A stretch of DNA of 11,619 nt from Pseudomonadota bacterium (GTDB taxonomy: Bacteria; Bdellovibrionota; Oligoflexia; Oligoflexales; Oligoflexaceae). The notes under the pieces are model-generated. The model was given only the letters and a program-made list of their open reading frames with translations. It was not told the DNA's origin and did no database searches. This document shows, one piece after another, positions 1 to 6,495 of this stretch (position 1 is its first letter; the number at the start of each line of letters is the position of its first letter). The position numbers and the translations under genes are program-made. The stretch spans positions 1 to 11,619 of the forward strand of contig JAKQGS010000225.1 of the NCBI GenBank assembly GCA_029556045.1. Direction: 5' to 3'.

Positions 1-462
1 TGTCTGTTTCAGGTAAAAGGCCTTCTTCGCGCCTTCTTCCCGCAGGTATAACGCGGCACTCATGGCGCGGGCCTCGTCGCCCGCCACTGTCACAATCGTC
101 GTTTGGTGGGAGTGCTCCCGCAAAAAACGCCGAAAATCAAAAATATCCCTGATACGAACCGTTTCCGGCAGAAGGGCTGCGTCCCCTGCCAGATTCACAT
201 CCAAAAGTATCCAATGCGACCGTGGAATGCCACTCTTCAGGGCGTTGAAATCATGAATACTCAGTGCGATTCCCCGTAGCCTCTCCGCTAGGTGATCCAC
301 CTGTCGCATCACCTCATCCCCAGCGAGCCCGGATGCCGCCGCCAATTCCCCCACTGTTTCCGGAACAGGCACGATCCCTCCCTGTCCCTCCATCCAGCAT
401 GGAACCAGAAATCTCTGCTCCAGCAGCATCGGTAGATGCGGCAGATTCCATTCGGCTAACAT
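1..462 (-). CDS. Rhodanese-like domain protein, partial (C-terminus off the left edge)
   Basis: An open minus-strand frame gives 154 codons from ATG 462 to the window edge with no stop. Residues about 83-152 look like a rhodanese fold: a WILLDV strand, then TTIVTVAGDEARAMSAALYL, then GAKKAFYLK, matching the usual LLDVR...IVVYCxxGxRS...GxxxVYxLKGG layout. The loop that should hold the active-site cysteine reads VAGDE (126-130), so sulfurtransferase activity is unlikely. The preceding residues (about 35-63) look helical and could be a helix-turn-helix or a small helical domain. The start is uncertain: ATG 462 has no good ribosome binding site, and an in-frame GTG at 522 adds 20 residues. Real coding is supported by sensible amino-acid composition and the rhodanese-like pattern. 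The partner or pathway cannot be told from this fragment. Confidence 0.7.
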   Translation of the reverse strand, partial: MLAEWNLPHLPMLLEQRFLVPCWMEGQGGIVPVPETVGELAAASGLAGDEVMRQVDHLAERLRGIALSIHDFNALKSGIPRSHWILLDVNLAGDAALLPETVRIRDIFDFRRFLREHSHQTTIVTVAGDEARAMSAALYLREEGAKKAFYLKQT

Positions 463-522
463 TCTGTTTTGAATCGGTATTTTCGCTTGGTTCTCGATAA
501 CCCACGTCCCCCTGCACGCCAC

Positions 523-683
523 TTCATCTTATAACACATTGTTTTTATTTATTTACATGAATTTGATTCAAGTTTTCTCAATCGCCGCCGAACGTGCTGA
601 AACATGTGTCAGCAGTCATCCCAGGTCAACATACCGGTGTGTAAGTTTCCAGATTCTCGATCAAAACTTCAGGAGGGTTTTTC
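523..683. other. Divergent intergenic region
   Basis: This gap separates the minus-strand rhodanese-like gene from the plus-strand lipoprotein. It holds an AT-rich segment (about 536-575). On the minus strand a TATAAG hexamer (528-533) could be a -10 box, but no good -35 lies at the right spacing; if used, transcription would begin near GTG 522. I found no convincing plus-strand sigma-70 promoter. An AGGAGG at 671-676, seven bases before ATG 684, is the lipoprotein ribosome binding site. Confidence 0.35.
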
Positions 684-2312
684 ATGGTCAGTTCGCTTCT
701 CAAGTCATCCATCTGCCTCGGTCTGTTTCTACAACTGTCAGCCCTGTCTATGACCGGCTGCAGCAAGAAAAAGAGCTCCAGCGACAGCGACGACCCCGCT
801 GCAACATCCACCATTCAGTCCAGCACACCGGGGGTGACCCAGACGGAGGGCAACGAACTCTCGTTGACGGGCCAATTGGCGATTTCACCGCTGGGACTGG
901 TGGCAGAAAACACCGGCATTCTGGCTTTTAAAATCATGGCCGGTGAAGTCAGCGGCGACCCATCGGAAGTGGACGTGGATGCCGACGGTCGTTTTACTTT
1001 CACCGTCACCAAAGCGGAGGAGTCTCTGCAATTTCTGATCGACGAAATGAAAAAAGACCGTGACGCCCGCGACTGGGACGCTCTATATGAAAACGCTGCC
1101 AAAATCACCGATATCGGCCACATGACGGCGGAAGACCTCAAAAATATGCCGGACGAAGATCTGCAGGAGGGCATTGCCGGTCTGGCAGAAGAGCTGCAAT
1201 CCGCTGGCACCATGACCATGCTGGTGGCTTATGATAAGAGTGGCGACAAGGTGGCAGAGGCGGAGTCATTCCGTTTTATCAACCTGCCAACCGCTGCCGG
1301 CAATGCTTTACCAGCTCTGCCGAACAAAGACCTCAAGGGTTCACTGAACTTTGGCCAAATCACCGGCGATGGGCAGGATGTTTCCGCCGAAGTCAATGCG
1401 GATGACGCTCTCGATCTTTCAACCGAAGCTCTGGAAGCACTTTCTGACCTTTCCAAAGTTCTCAAAGGCATTAAAAATAGCTACATGAACGATGCCTGGT
1501 CGGTTGAGCCATTCTACTTTTGGAAGTCCAACGTGGCCAAGGAGGATGTGGTCGATTCTTTCTCAGACATCAGCCTGAACAACTATCATGGTTACGGCTT
1601 TTACGTGCCCAGCAACGGGGATCAGGGTTTAACCTATGATGGTGTCTGCGGCGATGCCTCGTTAACCTTTACGCCGCCCTCCGCCGTCAATGAAAAGGAC
1701 GACCAGGGAAATGTATCCAGCAAATCATCCTACAGCAACTCCGGAGCGGTGAAGGGCAACCAAGGCAGCAGCCGTTATTGTTATACCAATGGTTACTATG
1801 CGCGGGAGGACGTGCGGGATGGAAACACCAGCTTTATGCTGAATTTCGGTACCGGTGGTTCGATCCAGGACAGCCCAGCCGGCCTGTGGCGCATGGAAAT
1901 TGATAGCAGCGAGGTGGGACGGTATGACCTGGCCCTGGCTTCCCCCATGAAAGACGATAAACCGCTGGTGTTGTTACCCCAGGCCAAATTCATCAAGTCC
2001 GGTTCCAATATTACCGGTGTCGAGGTGGAACTTTACCGCCATAACGGCAGTGAGTATGTGAAAGTCACCGATCTGGCCGCCGTGAAAAAACTGGTGAAGG
2101 AATTCTCCGCCTCCATCACCCGCACTTCCGACAACGGTGAATCGATGGCGGAACTCACCGTCAACGATGATGGCACCATCACCGGTTCTTTTGACAGCTC
2201 CGATGAGGAACGCGGAGAGGTGCGCAATCCTCCGGTGGCTGCGAATGATGTCACGGCTTTTGCGGTCTATTACAAAGTCGGCAGTTCCAGCTACCGCATG
2301 GAATTCCGCTAA
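684..2312 (+). CDS. Secreted lipoprotein of unknown function
   Basis: A 542-residue protein. The start is fixed by AGGAGG seven bases upstream. Residues 1-26 form a lipoprotein signal: a short K-containing n-region, a hydrophobic core, and a lipobox ending M-T-G-C with Cys26 as the predicted lipidated residue (Met at -3 is tolerated but less usual than Leu). A Ser/Lys/Asp-rich low-complexity linker follows, typical of a membrane tether. Residues about 50-190 show short beta-type segments with a DADGRFTFTV stretch and a later YDKSGDKVAEA, reminiscent of carboxypeptidase-regulatory-like or Ig-like domains, interrupted by an acidic helical stretch (about 110-170). The C-terminal half is rich in Ser, Asn, Gly and Tyr and probably beta-structured, with two cysteines (YDGVCGD and SRYCYTN) that could form a disulfide. 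I do not recognise the family. It is a single-gene unit closed by a strong terminator. Confidence 0.85.
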   Translation: MVSSLLKSSICLGLFLQLSALSMTGCSKKKSSSDSDDPAATSTIQSSTPGVTQTEGNELSLTGQLAISPLGLVAENTGILAFKIMAGEVSGDPSEVDVDADGRFTFTVTKAEESLQFLIDEMKKDRDARDWDALYENAAKITDIGHMTAEDLKNMPDEDLQEGIAGLAEELQSAGTMTMLVAYDKSGDKVAEAESFRFINLPTAAGNALPALPNKDLKGSLNFGQITGDGQDVSAEVNADDALDLSTEALEALSDLSKVLKGIKNSYMNDAWSVEPFYFWKSNVAKEDVVDSFSDISLNNYHGYGFYVPSNGDQGLTYDGVCGDASLTFTPPSAVNEKDDQGNVSSKSSYSNSGAVKGNQGSSRYCYTNGYYAREDVRDGNTSFMLNFGTGGSIQDSPAGLWRMEIDSSEVGRYDLALASPMKDDKPLVLLPQAKFIKSGSNITGVEVELYRHNGSEYVKVTDLAAVKKLVKEFSASITRTSDNGESMAELTVNDDGTITGSFDSSDEERGEVRNPPVAANDVTAFAVYYKVGSSSYRMEFR

Positions 2313-2334
2313 GAGTAAACAATGACAACGAACG

Positions 2335-2370
2335 ATCCCCGGCTGGAAAGCCAGCCGGGGATTTTGTTTT
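2335..2370 (+). terminator. Rho-independent terminator after the lipoprotein gene
   Basis: A perfect 12-bp GC-rich stem (2335-2346 pairing with 2351-2362) with an AAAG loop is followed by TTTGTTTT. It sits 22 bases after the lipoprotein stop. There is no T-tract on the other side, so it should work only for plus-strand transcription. Confidence 0.92.
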
Positions 2371-2431
2371 GGAGATCAGTCAGCATTCAGCTGCAACGGC
2401 TAATTTCTCCCATTTTTTGGACTACCAACTT

Positions 2432-2460
2432 TTGTTTTTTCGGGCATATCGGTGTACACT
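2432..2460 (+). promoter_or_regulatory. Putative sigma-70 promoter of the YdjM-like gene
   Basis: TTGTTT (2432-2437), a 17-bp spacer and TACACT (2455-2460) lie between the upstream terminator and ATG 2489, which would give a leader of about 22 bases. The match to consensus is moderate. The position, just after a terminator and just before a gene, is the main support. Confidence 0.4.
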
Positions 2461-2488
2461 ACCCAAAACAATAATACGAGATTTCACC

Positions 2489-3124
2489 ATGTTTTTAGGT
2501 CATATCGGCACTGCCAGCAAGGCTGCCAGCCATTCACTTCCCCTTTGGTTATTACTGATGGCCTGCCAGTGGAGCGACCTGCTGTGGCCCATCCTCGTGT
2601 TAGCAGGAGTTGAATCCGTGGCGGTGGATCTGCAGGCCACCGTCATGACCCCCCTCAACTTTTTTCATTACCCGTGGTCCCACAGCCTTCTCACCAACAT
2701 CATCTGGAGTACCATGTTTGCGGGTCTGTGGTTTGCCTATCGGCGCGAGACCCGCAGCGCTGTTGTGCTGTTTTTATGTGTGTTAAGCCACTGGATTTTG
2801 GATTGGATCACCCACCGTCCGGATATGCCGCTCATTCCGCACGGTGAAACCTATGGTCTCGGGTTGTGGAACCATATGGGCATCACCCTGCCCCTGGAAC
2901 TGGCGATGTTTATCGGTGGGATTGTGCTCTATCGACGCGCCCATCCGCACCATCGCCCGGGACCATTCTGGGGATTGGTGGCCATGCTCGGAGTTATTTA
3001 TGTGGGGAACATATTTGGACCCAAGCCACCCGTCGATACCCCCGCTGCCGCTCTGGCCGGTCCGGCGCTGGCATTATGGTTGCTTGTACCGTGGGGGTAC
3101 TGGATCGAAAAACCACGGGGATGA
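2489..3124 (+). CDS. YdjM-like (DUF457-type) integral membrane protein, putative metal-dependent hydrolase
   Basis: I place the start at ATG 2489 (211 residues). The open frame extends upstream, but an earlier ATG at 2369 would overlap the terminator and precede the predicted promoter. The protein has about five or six hydrophobic segments and the His/Asp pattern of the YdjM/DUF457 family: GHIG near the N-terminus (His5), QWSDLLW (Asp30), FHYPWSHSLL (His60, His65) and LSHWILDWITHRPD (His101, Asp105, His109). These polar residues near membrane segments are thought to bind metal. The family is linked to inner-membrane hydrolases of unknown substrate, so function beyond location and possible metal binding is not known. 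Its stop codon is one base from the stop of the convergent GGDEF gene, with no terminator between. Confidence 0.75.
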   Translation: MFLGHIGTASKAASHSLPLWLLLMACQWSDLLWPILVLAGVESVAVDLQATVMTPLNFFHYPWSHSLLTNIIWSTMFAGLWFAYRRETRSAVVLFLCVLSHWILDWITHRPDMPLIPHGETYGLGLWNHMGITLPLELAMFIGGIVLYRRAHPHHRPGPFWGLVAMLGVIYVGNIFGPKPPVDTPAAALAGPALALWLLVPWGYWIEKPRG

Positions 3125-3125
3125 C

Positions 3126-4097
3126 TCAAGATGCTTTTTCCACCGTAAGCTCCGTCCCCTGCGGGTAAACGGTGATGCGGTTGCGTCCCATCTCTTTGGA
3201 AAGATACAGACCGCGGTCTGCCAGGCGTATCAATTCCGCCGGCGTTTCGCAGTTGGGGGCGTCACCGTCAAATACCGCAAGTCCCTGGGATATGGTGATT
3301 TTGGTGGAATGGGTACCGTTGTCAAAGACCCTTGCGGTCACCAGCTCATGCAGCCTCTGGGCTACGATGGCAGCACCCTTCTGGCTTGTATTGGGCAGAA
3401 TGATGATGAATTCGTCTCCGCCGTAACGACCGGCGATGTCCACTTCCCGAATCGACTGCTGGATGGCTAGCCCCATTTGGTTGATGATGTAAGATCCCAT
3501 CAGGTGGTCATGCTTGTCGTTGACCTCTTTCATCTTGTCCACGTCCACCATGATCACGGCCAGTTTCATGCCGTAGCGTGACGCCCGGTTGAATTCGTCG
3601 CTCAGACGTTTCTGGATGTAACGCATGTTGTAAAGGCCTGTCAGCTCATCCGTGACCGTGAGTTTTTCCAGCTGTTGATTGGCCCGCTGCAAATGACGGG
3701 TGTGGGTCTGCAATTGATCCGCCAGATTTTTGGTCATGAGGATACCCCTCACCCGCGCTGCCAGTTCCCTTTCCGCCCGTTCGCGATCGCAAAAACCATC
3801 GGCGGCGGCGGACTCCGCTTTGGCGATAGCTTCCGGATCCTGTTCGGTGGTCATGACCATCAGAGAGGTATAACTGCCAACCATCGTGCGATGACGCAGG
3901 TCCTGCATCTGGCTGTCGTTCATTTCAACGTCGGCGATCAGAACATCCGGAACGGTTTCGTTGAGGGCATCGTGTAGTTCACCCCAGTTGCTGAGATGCA
4001 AAAATTCGAACTCGCGCCCCAGGATATTGGCATACCTTTGGGCGGTGGTCTTCTGATTAGCTACGTACAGGATGCGGGCTTTCTTACGGCGTTCCAT
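3126..4097 (-). CDS. Response-regulator-like GGDEF nucleotide cyclase; Hypr (cGAMP-type) candidate
   Basis: A 323-residue protein with GGAGG eight bases before ATG 4097. Residues about 8-120 have a REC-like fold keeping the phosphoacceptor Asp (D56), but the usual acidic pair after strand 1 is Asn14-Gln15 and the conserved Lys near the end appears replaced (GFCDRE), so phosphorylation is doubtful. A short helical linker (about 123-146) leads to a GGDEF domain (147-315) with DELTGLYN, DVDKMKEVND and an intact GGDEF (226-230). An RxxD inhibitory site (R217-D220) sits exactly five residues before it. By alignment to PleD, the guanine-binding Asn is kept (N193), but the second base contact, PleD D344, is Ser202. 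This Asp-to-Ser change marks Hypr enzymes such as Geobacter GacA, which make 3',3'-cGAMP as well as c-di-GMP. It is the last gene of the operon, 50 bases after hemJ. Which dinucleotide it makes is an inference. Confidence 0.92.
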   Translation of the reverse strand: MERRKKARILYVANQKTTAQRYANILGREFEFLHLSNWGELHDALNETVPDVLIADVEMNDSQMQDLRHRTMVGSYTSLMVMTTEQDPEAIAKAESAAADGFCDRERAERELAARVRGILMTKNLADQLQTHTRHLQRANQQLEKLTVTDELTGLYNMRYIQKRLSDEFNRASRYGMKLAVIMVDVDKMKEVNDKHDHLMGSYIINQMGLAIQQSIREVDIAGRYGGDEFIIILPNTSQKGAAIVAQRLHELVTARVFDNGTHSTKITISQGLAVFDGDAPNCETPAELIRLADRGLYLSKEMGRNRITVYPQGTELTVEKAS

Positions 4098-4147
4098 CTT
4101 CGGGTCCTCCGTTCATTCCCACCCTATCGGCTTTTGGCAGTGGAGGT

Positions 4148-4591
4148 TTACATCAGCGGCTTGGTAATCACCATAATCACGATGATTATCATAAGGACCG
4201 TCGGCAGTTCGTTGAGGTAACGCAGCGTCTTTCCTTTTGGTAAGGAGGTCGGACTATCCTGACTTATACCCACCAGCCGACCAGCGTAAAAAGTGGTCAC
4301 CGTTAATGCGAGGATAGCGGCAAATTTCACCTGAAACCAACCCTGTCCCCATAACGCGGGTTGAATGGCGGTCATGGTCAGGCCCGCAATCCACGATGCC
4401 ACCATGGCGGGAAGGGTGATGTAACGGTAGAGGCGACGACTCATCAAGGCTAACAGGGACGAAACCTCGCGGCTGCCGGCTCCTCGCTCGGCCTGGTAAA
4501 TCAGTAGGCGGTAAAGGTATAGAATACCCGCCATCCAGCTGATGATGGCGATGACGTGCAGGGCCAGGATCGGGCGATACCAGAGCATCAT
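4148..4591 (-). CDS. hemJ: HemJ-type protoporphyrinogen IX oxidase
   Basis: This 147-residue membrane protein matches the HemJ (UPF0093) family in length and layout: four hydrophobic segments (about 8-30, 57-77, 87-107, 128-145) and the family motifs LHVIAIISWMAGILYLYRL, RRLYRYITLPAM, WFQVKFAAI and NELPTVL. The conserved His12 in the first helix and Lys89 before the third are present. HemJ oxidises protoporphyrinogen IX to protoporphyrin IX in heme synthesis, in the inner membrane. The segment usually written YLPRLFVYHA reads YLYRLLIYQA here, so the second His is Gln33 and a Pro is Tyr27. Its ATG overlaps the upstream stop in an ATGA arrangement, so translation is probably coupled. A second ATG follows directly. 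No other heme gene is in the window. Confidence 0.88.
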   Translation of the reverse strand: MMLWYRPILALHVIAIISWMAGILYLYRLLIYQAERGAGSREVSSLLALMSRRLYRYITLPAMVASWIAGLTMTAIQPALWGQGWFQVKFAAILALTVTTFYAGRLVGISQDSPTSLPKGKTLRYLNELPTVLMIIIVIMVITKPLM

Positions 4592-5397
4592 AGGTTCAGG
4601 TCCTTATCAAAGGGGATCTCACGGGGCAGGGTGGTCATGGCCTTCAGCTCCGACAAACTTGCAGGCTCCAGATAGCTGAGAGGGGATTTTGACTTGAGGT
4701 CTGATACTTTACGCTGAAAAAAATCCCGTGACTTCAGCGGCTGGTCCCCCGTTCGTTTAGGTTGGGTAGTCGTGCCCGTAAACTCAAGCCACAGCAGGGA
4801 ATTGGTTTTGTAGGCAAACGAGATCAAAGCTTCCAGATGCATCGCCTCGTCCGGTTTCCACAACTCCGTAATCTGCTCCACCAAAATCAACAGGGGGCCT
4901 TTGTGATCCAAAGGTGGCCGTGGGATCAGGTCGTGCCGGGGGGTCTTGTGGAAGTTGGCCATATGCACCGTGACGCCAAATCGCCAGGCGGCGGCTAAAG
5001 CCATGGCCCACAGGTCACCGGGTTTATCCGACTTACCTTTGACCATGGTGCCCTGAGGCCGATTGCCCTTCATGGCATCGCTTACCAGGCTGATGATGCG
5101 GGCGCTTTGTTCGGAGCTCATGATATGAGGAGCGGACGATGGGTCGCCGCCCCAGATGCGGAAATACTGCACCAGCAGGTCACGGGCTGCCTTGAAGCGG
5201 ACCTTGAGATCACAACGGATCACCGCATTGGCGCGGCTGTCAAAGCGCTCTGCCGCCCCCTGACAGCAGGGGAAAAATTCCGGTTGAAAGTGCAATTCGT
5301 TGTCGCGCACTTCCAGGCCAAGCAGAATACCGTTGAGTGTTGGATTTTCCAGGCTACGCAGCACGCAGCGGGGACTGGAATTGGCCAGTGACCTCAC
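4588..5397 (-). CDS. Probable degenerate AAA+ partner of the upstream DnaC-like ATPase
   Basis: The start is GTG 5397, overlapping the upstream stop as GTGA, with AAAGG eight bases before it; 269 residues. I do not know a named family. By eye it follows the upstream ATPase: a segment ending in ALA then GVTVHMANF (141-149) matches ALA and GYTVKFVDF there. A predicted buried strand LLILVEQI (169-176) matches Walker B VLFIDEM, and LLWLEFTGTT (201-210) matches the sensor-1 strand IIVATTN. The Walker A GKT is replaced by P126-G127-D128, the Walker B Asp-Glu by Glu174-Gln175, and the sensor Asn is lost. Nucleotide hydrolysis is therefore unlikely. The N-terminus has a CC pair (44-45) and Cys62 that may echo the cysteine-rich head of the ATPase. 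The likely role is a non-catalytic subunit; the coding call is firm and the fold is inferred. Confidence 0.8.
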   Translation of the reverse strand: MRSLANSSPRCVLRSLENPTLNGILLGLEVRDNELHFQPEFFPCCQGAAERFDSRANAVIRCDLKVRFKAARDLLVQYFRIWGGDPSSAPHIMSSEQSARIISLVSDAMKGNRPQGTMVKGKSDKPGDLWAMALAAAWRFGVTVHMANFHKTPRHDLIPRPPLDHKGPLLILVEQITELWKPDEAMHLEALISFAYKTNSLLWLEFTGTTTQPKRTGDQPLKSRDFFQRKVSDLKSKSPLSYLEPASLSELKAMTTLPREIPFDKDLNL

Positions 5398-6374
5398 ATC
5401 ATCGGCCTTTCATCCGCACGGCGTCCGGCGCCGGAAGAGGCAAACAGATTCTGGTTATCGCGGCTGAGTTTGACGCGGTAATCTTCGCCGGTCAGTTCGA
5501 TGAAACGGCACATTTCCGTCAGACGGGAGAAAATGCGTTCTCCCACTCGCACCTGCAGGGATTCAAAACGATCCGGATTAAAGCCGGAACGCAGGCCGTC
5601 GTCCAAAGGTCCGCTGAGTCCCATACTGCCTCCCTTGCGCTGCGGGTGCAGGTCGTAGTTGGTGGTGGCCACAATGATTTTACCCTGATTGTAGCGGCTC
5701 ATGATCATCTGATCGAGAATCGAGATCTCCCAATCCGTATTCCGTCCCTTACCCATCTCGTCGATAAACAAAACGTCCACCTGATTGAGTGGGCTTAATA
5801 TGCTGGCATCCGCCTGGTCGTTGGCATAACCCGCCTTCAGTTCCGACAGCAGCTGGAAGAAGTCCACAAACTTCACAGTGTAACCACGGGCTGCAATGTT
5901 TTTGGCCAGGGCCACGATCAGATAGGTTTTGCCAACGCCGATGGAGCCCCCAATCAACAGACCCTTTGATTTGCGGGGATGAAATTCCCCCAGCCATTGC
6001 CGTACGTTGGCCAGCACATCGCGACCATTGCCGCTCATATTGGTGAATTGATCCAAACGGGCTGGGCCGTACTTGTTGGGGATACCCGCGCTGTTAAGGA
6101 TATTCACCACGCGGCTGGGATTGGGCTCACGGCAGGGAACCGACACGCCGTTTTCCAGATGACGCACCCGTCCGAAGCAGGTGGGGCAACTGGTGACACA
6201 TTCACAGAGTTTGGCCTGTGTATACGGACCGGAATGATCAAGGCGATAGCCGACGCCGTCACAGCAGCTGAGTTTTTGTTTTAGGGCGCAGGTCAATTGG
6301 TCTTCGGCACCTTGTTGGAGAGCCTGGGCTTGGGGATTATGGAGTTCTTCGCTCAAATTGCGTACGATCTTCAT
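5394..6374 (-). CDS. DnaC/IstB-type AAA+ ATPase with cysteine-rich N-terminal domain (helicase-loader-like)
   Basis: I choose ATG 6374 (326 residues) because AGGGGGAAGG lies just upstream; ATG 6401 adds nine residues and has no ribosome binding site. Counting from 6401, the N-terminus (38-90) has many cysteines, including CC at 46-47 and a C-x-C-x3-C-x2-C cluster (66-75) then Cys90, probably binding zinc. The AAA+ core has Walker A GGSIGVGKT (151-159), Walker B VLFIDE with D214 and E215, sensor-1 IIVATTN ending at N248, and the C-terminal GERIFSRLTEMC and LTGEDYR segments typical of DnaC-like loaders. Such proteins load the replicative helicase or assist transposases; no transposase is nearby, so a helicase-loader or other DNA-related role is more likely. 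It heads the four-gene operon, its stop overlapping the next start. A dnaC symbol is withheld because orthology is not shown. Confidence 0.9.
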   Translation of the reverse strand: MKIVRNLSEELHNPQAQALQQGAEDQLTCALKQKLSCCDGVGYRLDHSGPYTQAKLCECVTSCPTCFGRVRHLENGVSVPCREPNPSRVVNILNSAGIPNKYGPARLDQFTNMSGNGRDVLANVRQWLGEFHPRKSKGLLIGGSIGVGKTYLIVALAKNIAARGYTVKFVDFFQLLSELKAGYANDQADASILSPLNQVDVLFIDEMGKGRNTDWEISILDQMIMSRYNQGKIIVATTNYDLHPQRKGGSMGLSGPLDDGLRSGFNPDRFESLQVRVGERIFSRLTEMCRFIELTGEDYRVKLSRDNQNLFASSGAGRRADERPMM

Positions 6375-6423
6375 CTTGCCTTCCCCCTGCTTTGATAGCA
6401 TGATGCGCGGTTGTTCCGGAGAT

Positions 6424-6451
6424 TTGAAACCTTACACTGATTGCATACAAA
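6424..6451 (+). promoter_or_regulatory. Putative promoter of the aminopeptidase gene
   Basis: TTGAAA (6424-6429), a 16-bp spacer and TACAAA (6446-6451) lie 44 bases before ATG 6496, in the gap between two divergent genes. The -35 is a 5/6 match and the -10 a 4/6 match. The operon promoter on the other strand should also lie in this gap, but I could not place it with confidence. Confidence 0.4.
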
Positions 6452-6495
6452 AATGAACTTAATCCTAAGGTATTAATTTAAAAAGGAAATATTAG

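Noticed and set aside
539..931. Plus-strand frame overlapping the lipoprotein start
   Set aside because: It has no ribosome binding site and overlaps a gene with a clear signal peptide and AGGAGG. Its composition is that of an out-of-frame shadow.
2369..2488. Upstream extension of the YdjM-like frame to ATG 2369
   Set aside because: It would begin inside the terminator T-tract, before the predicted promoter, and adds residues with no fit to the family. ATG 2489 begins directly with the family GHIG segment.
5337..6284. Several plus-strand open frames antisense to the ATPase operon
   Set aside because: They lie opposite strongly supported coding sequence with recognisable motifs and show no domain or ribosome binding site of their own.
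6402..6495. Cyclic-dinucleotide riboswitch in a leader region
   Set aside because: I looked for a GEMM-like conserved core because of the GGDEF and HD-GYP genes. This gap and the other intergenic gaps show no such core and are too short or too AT-rich.
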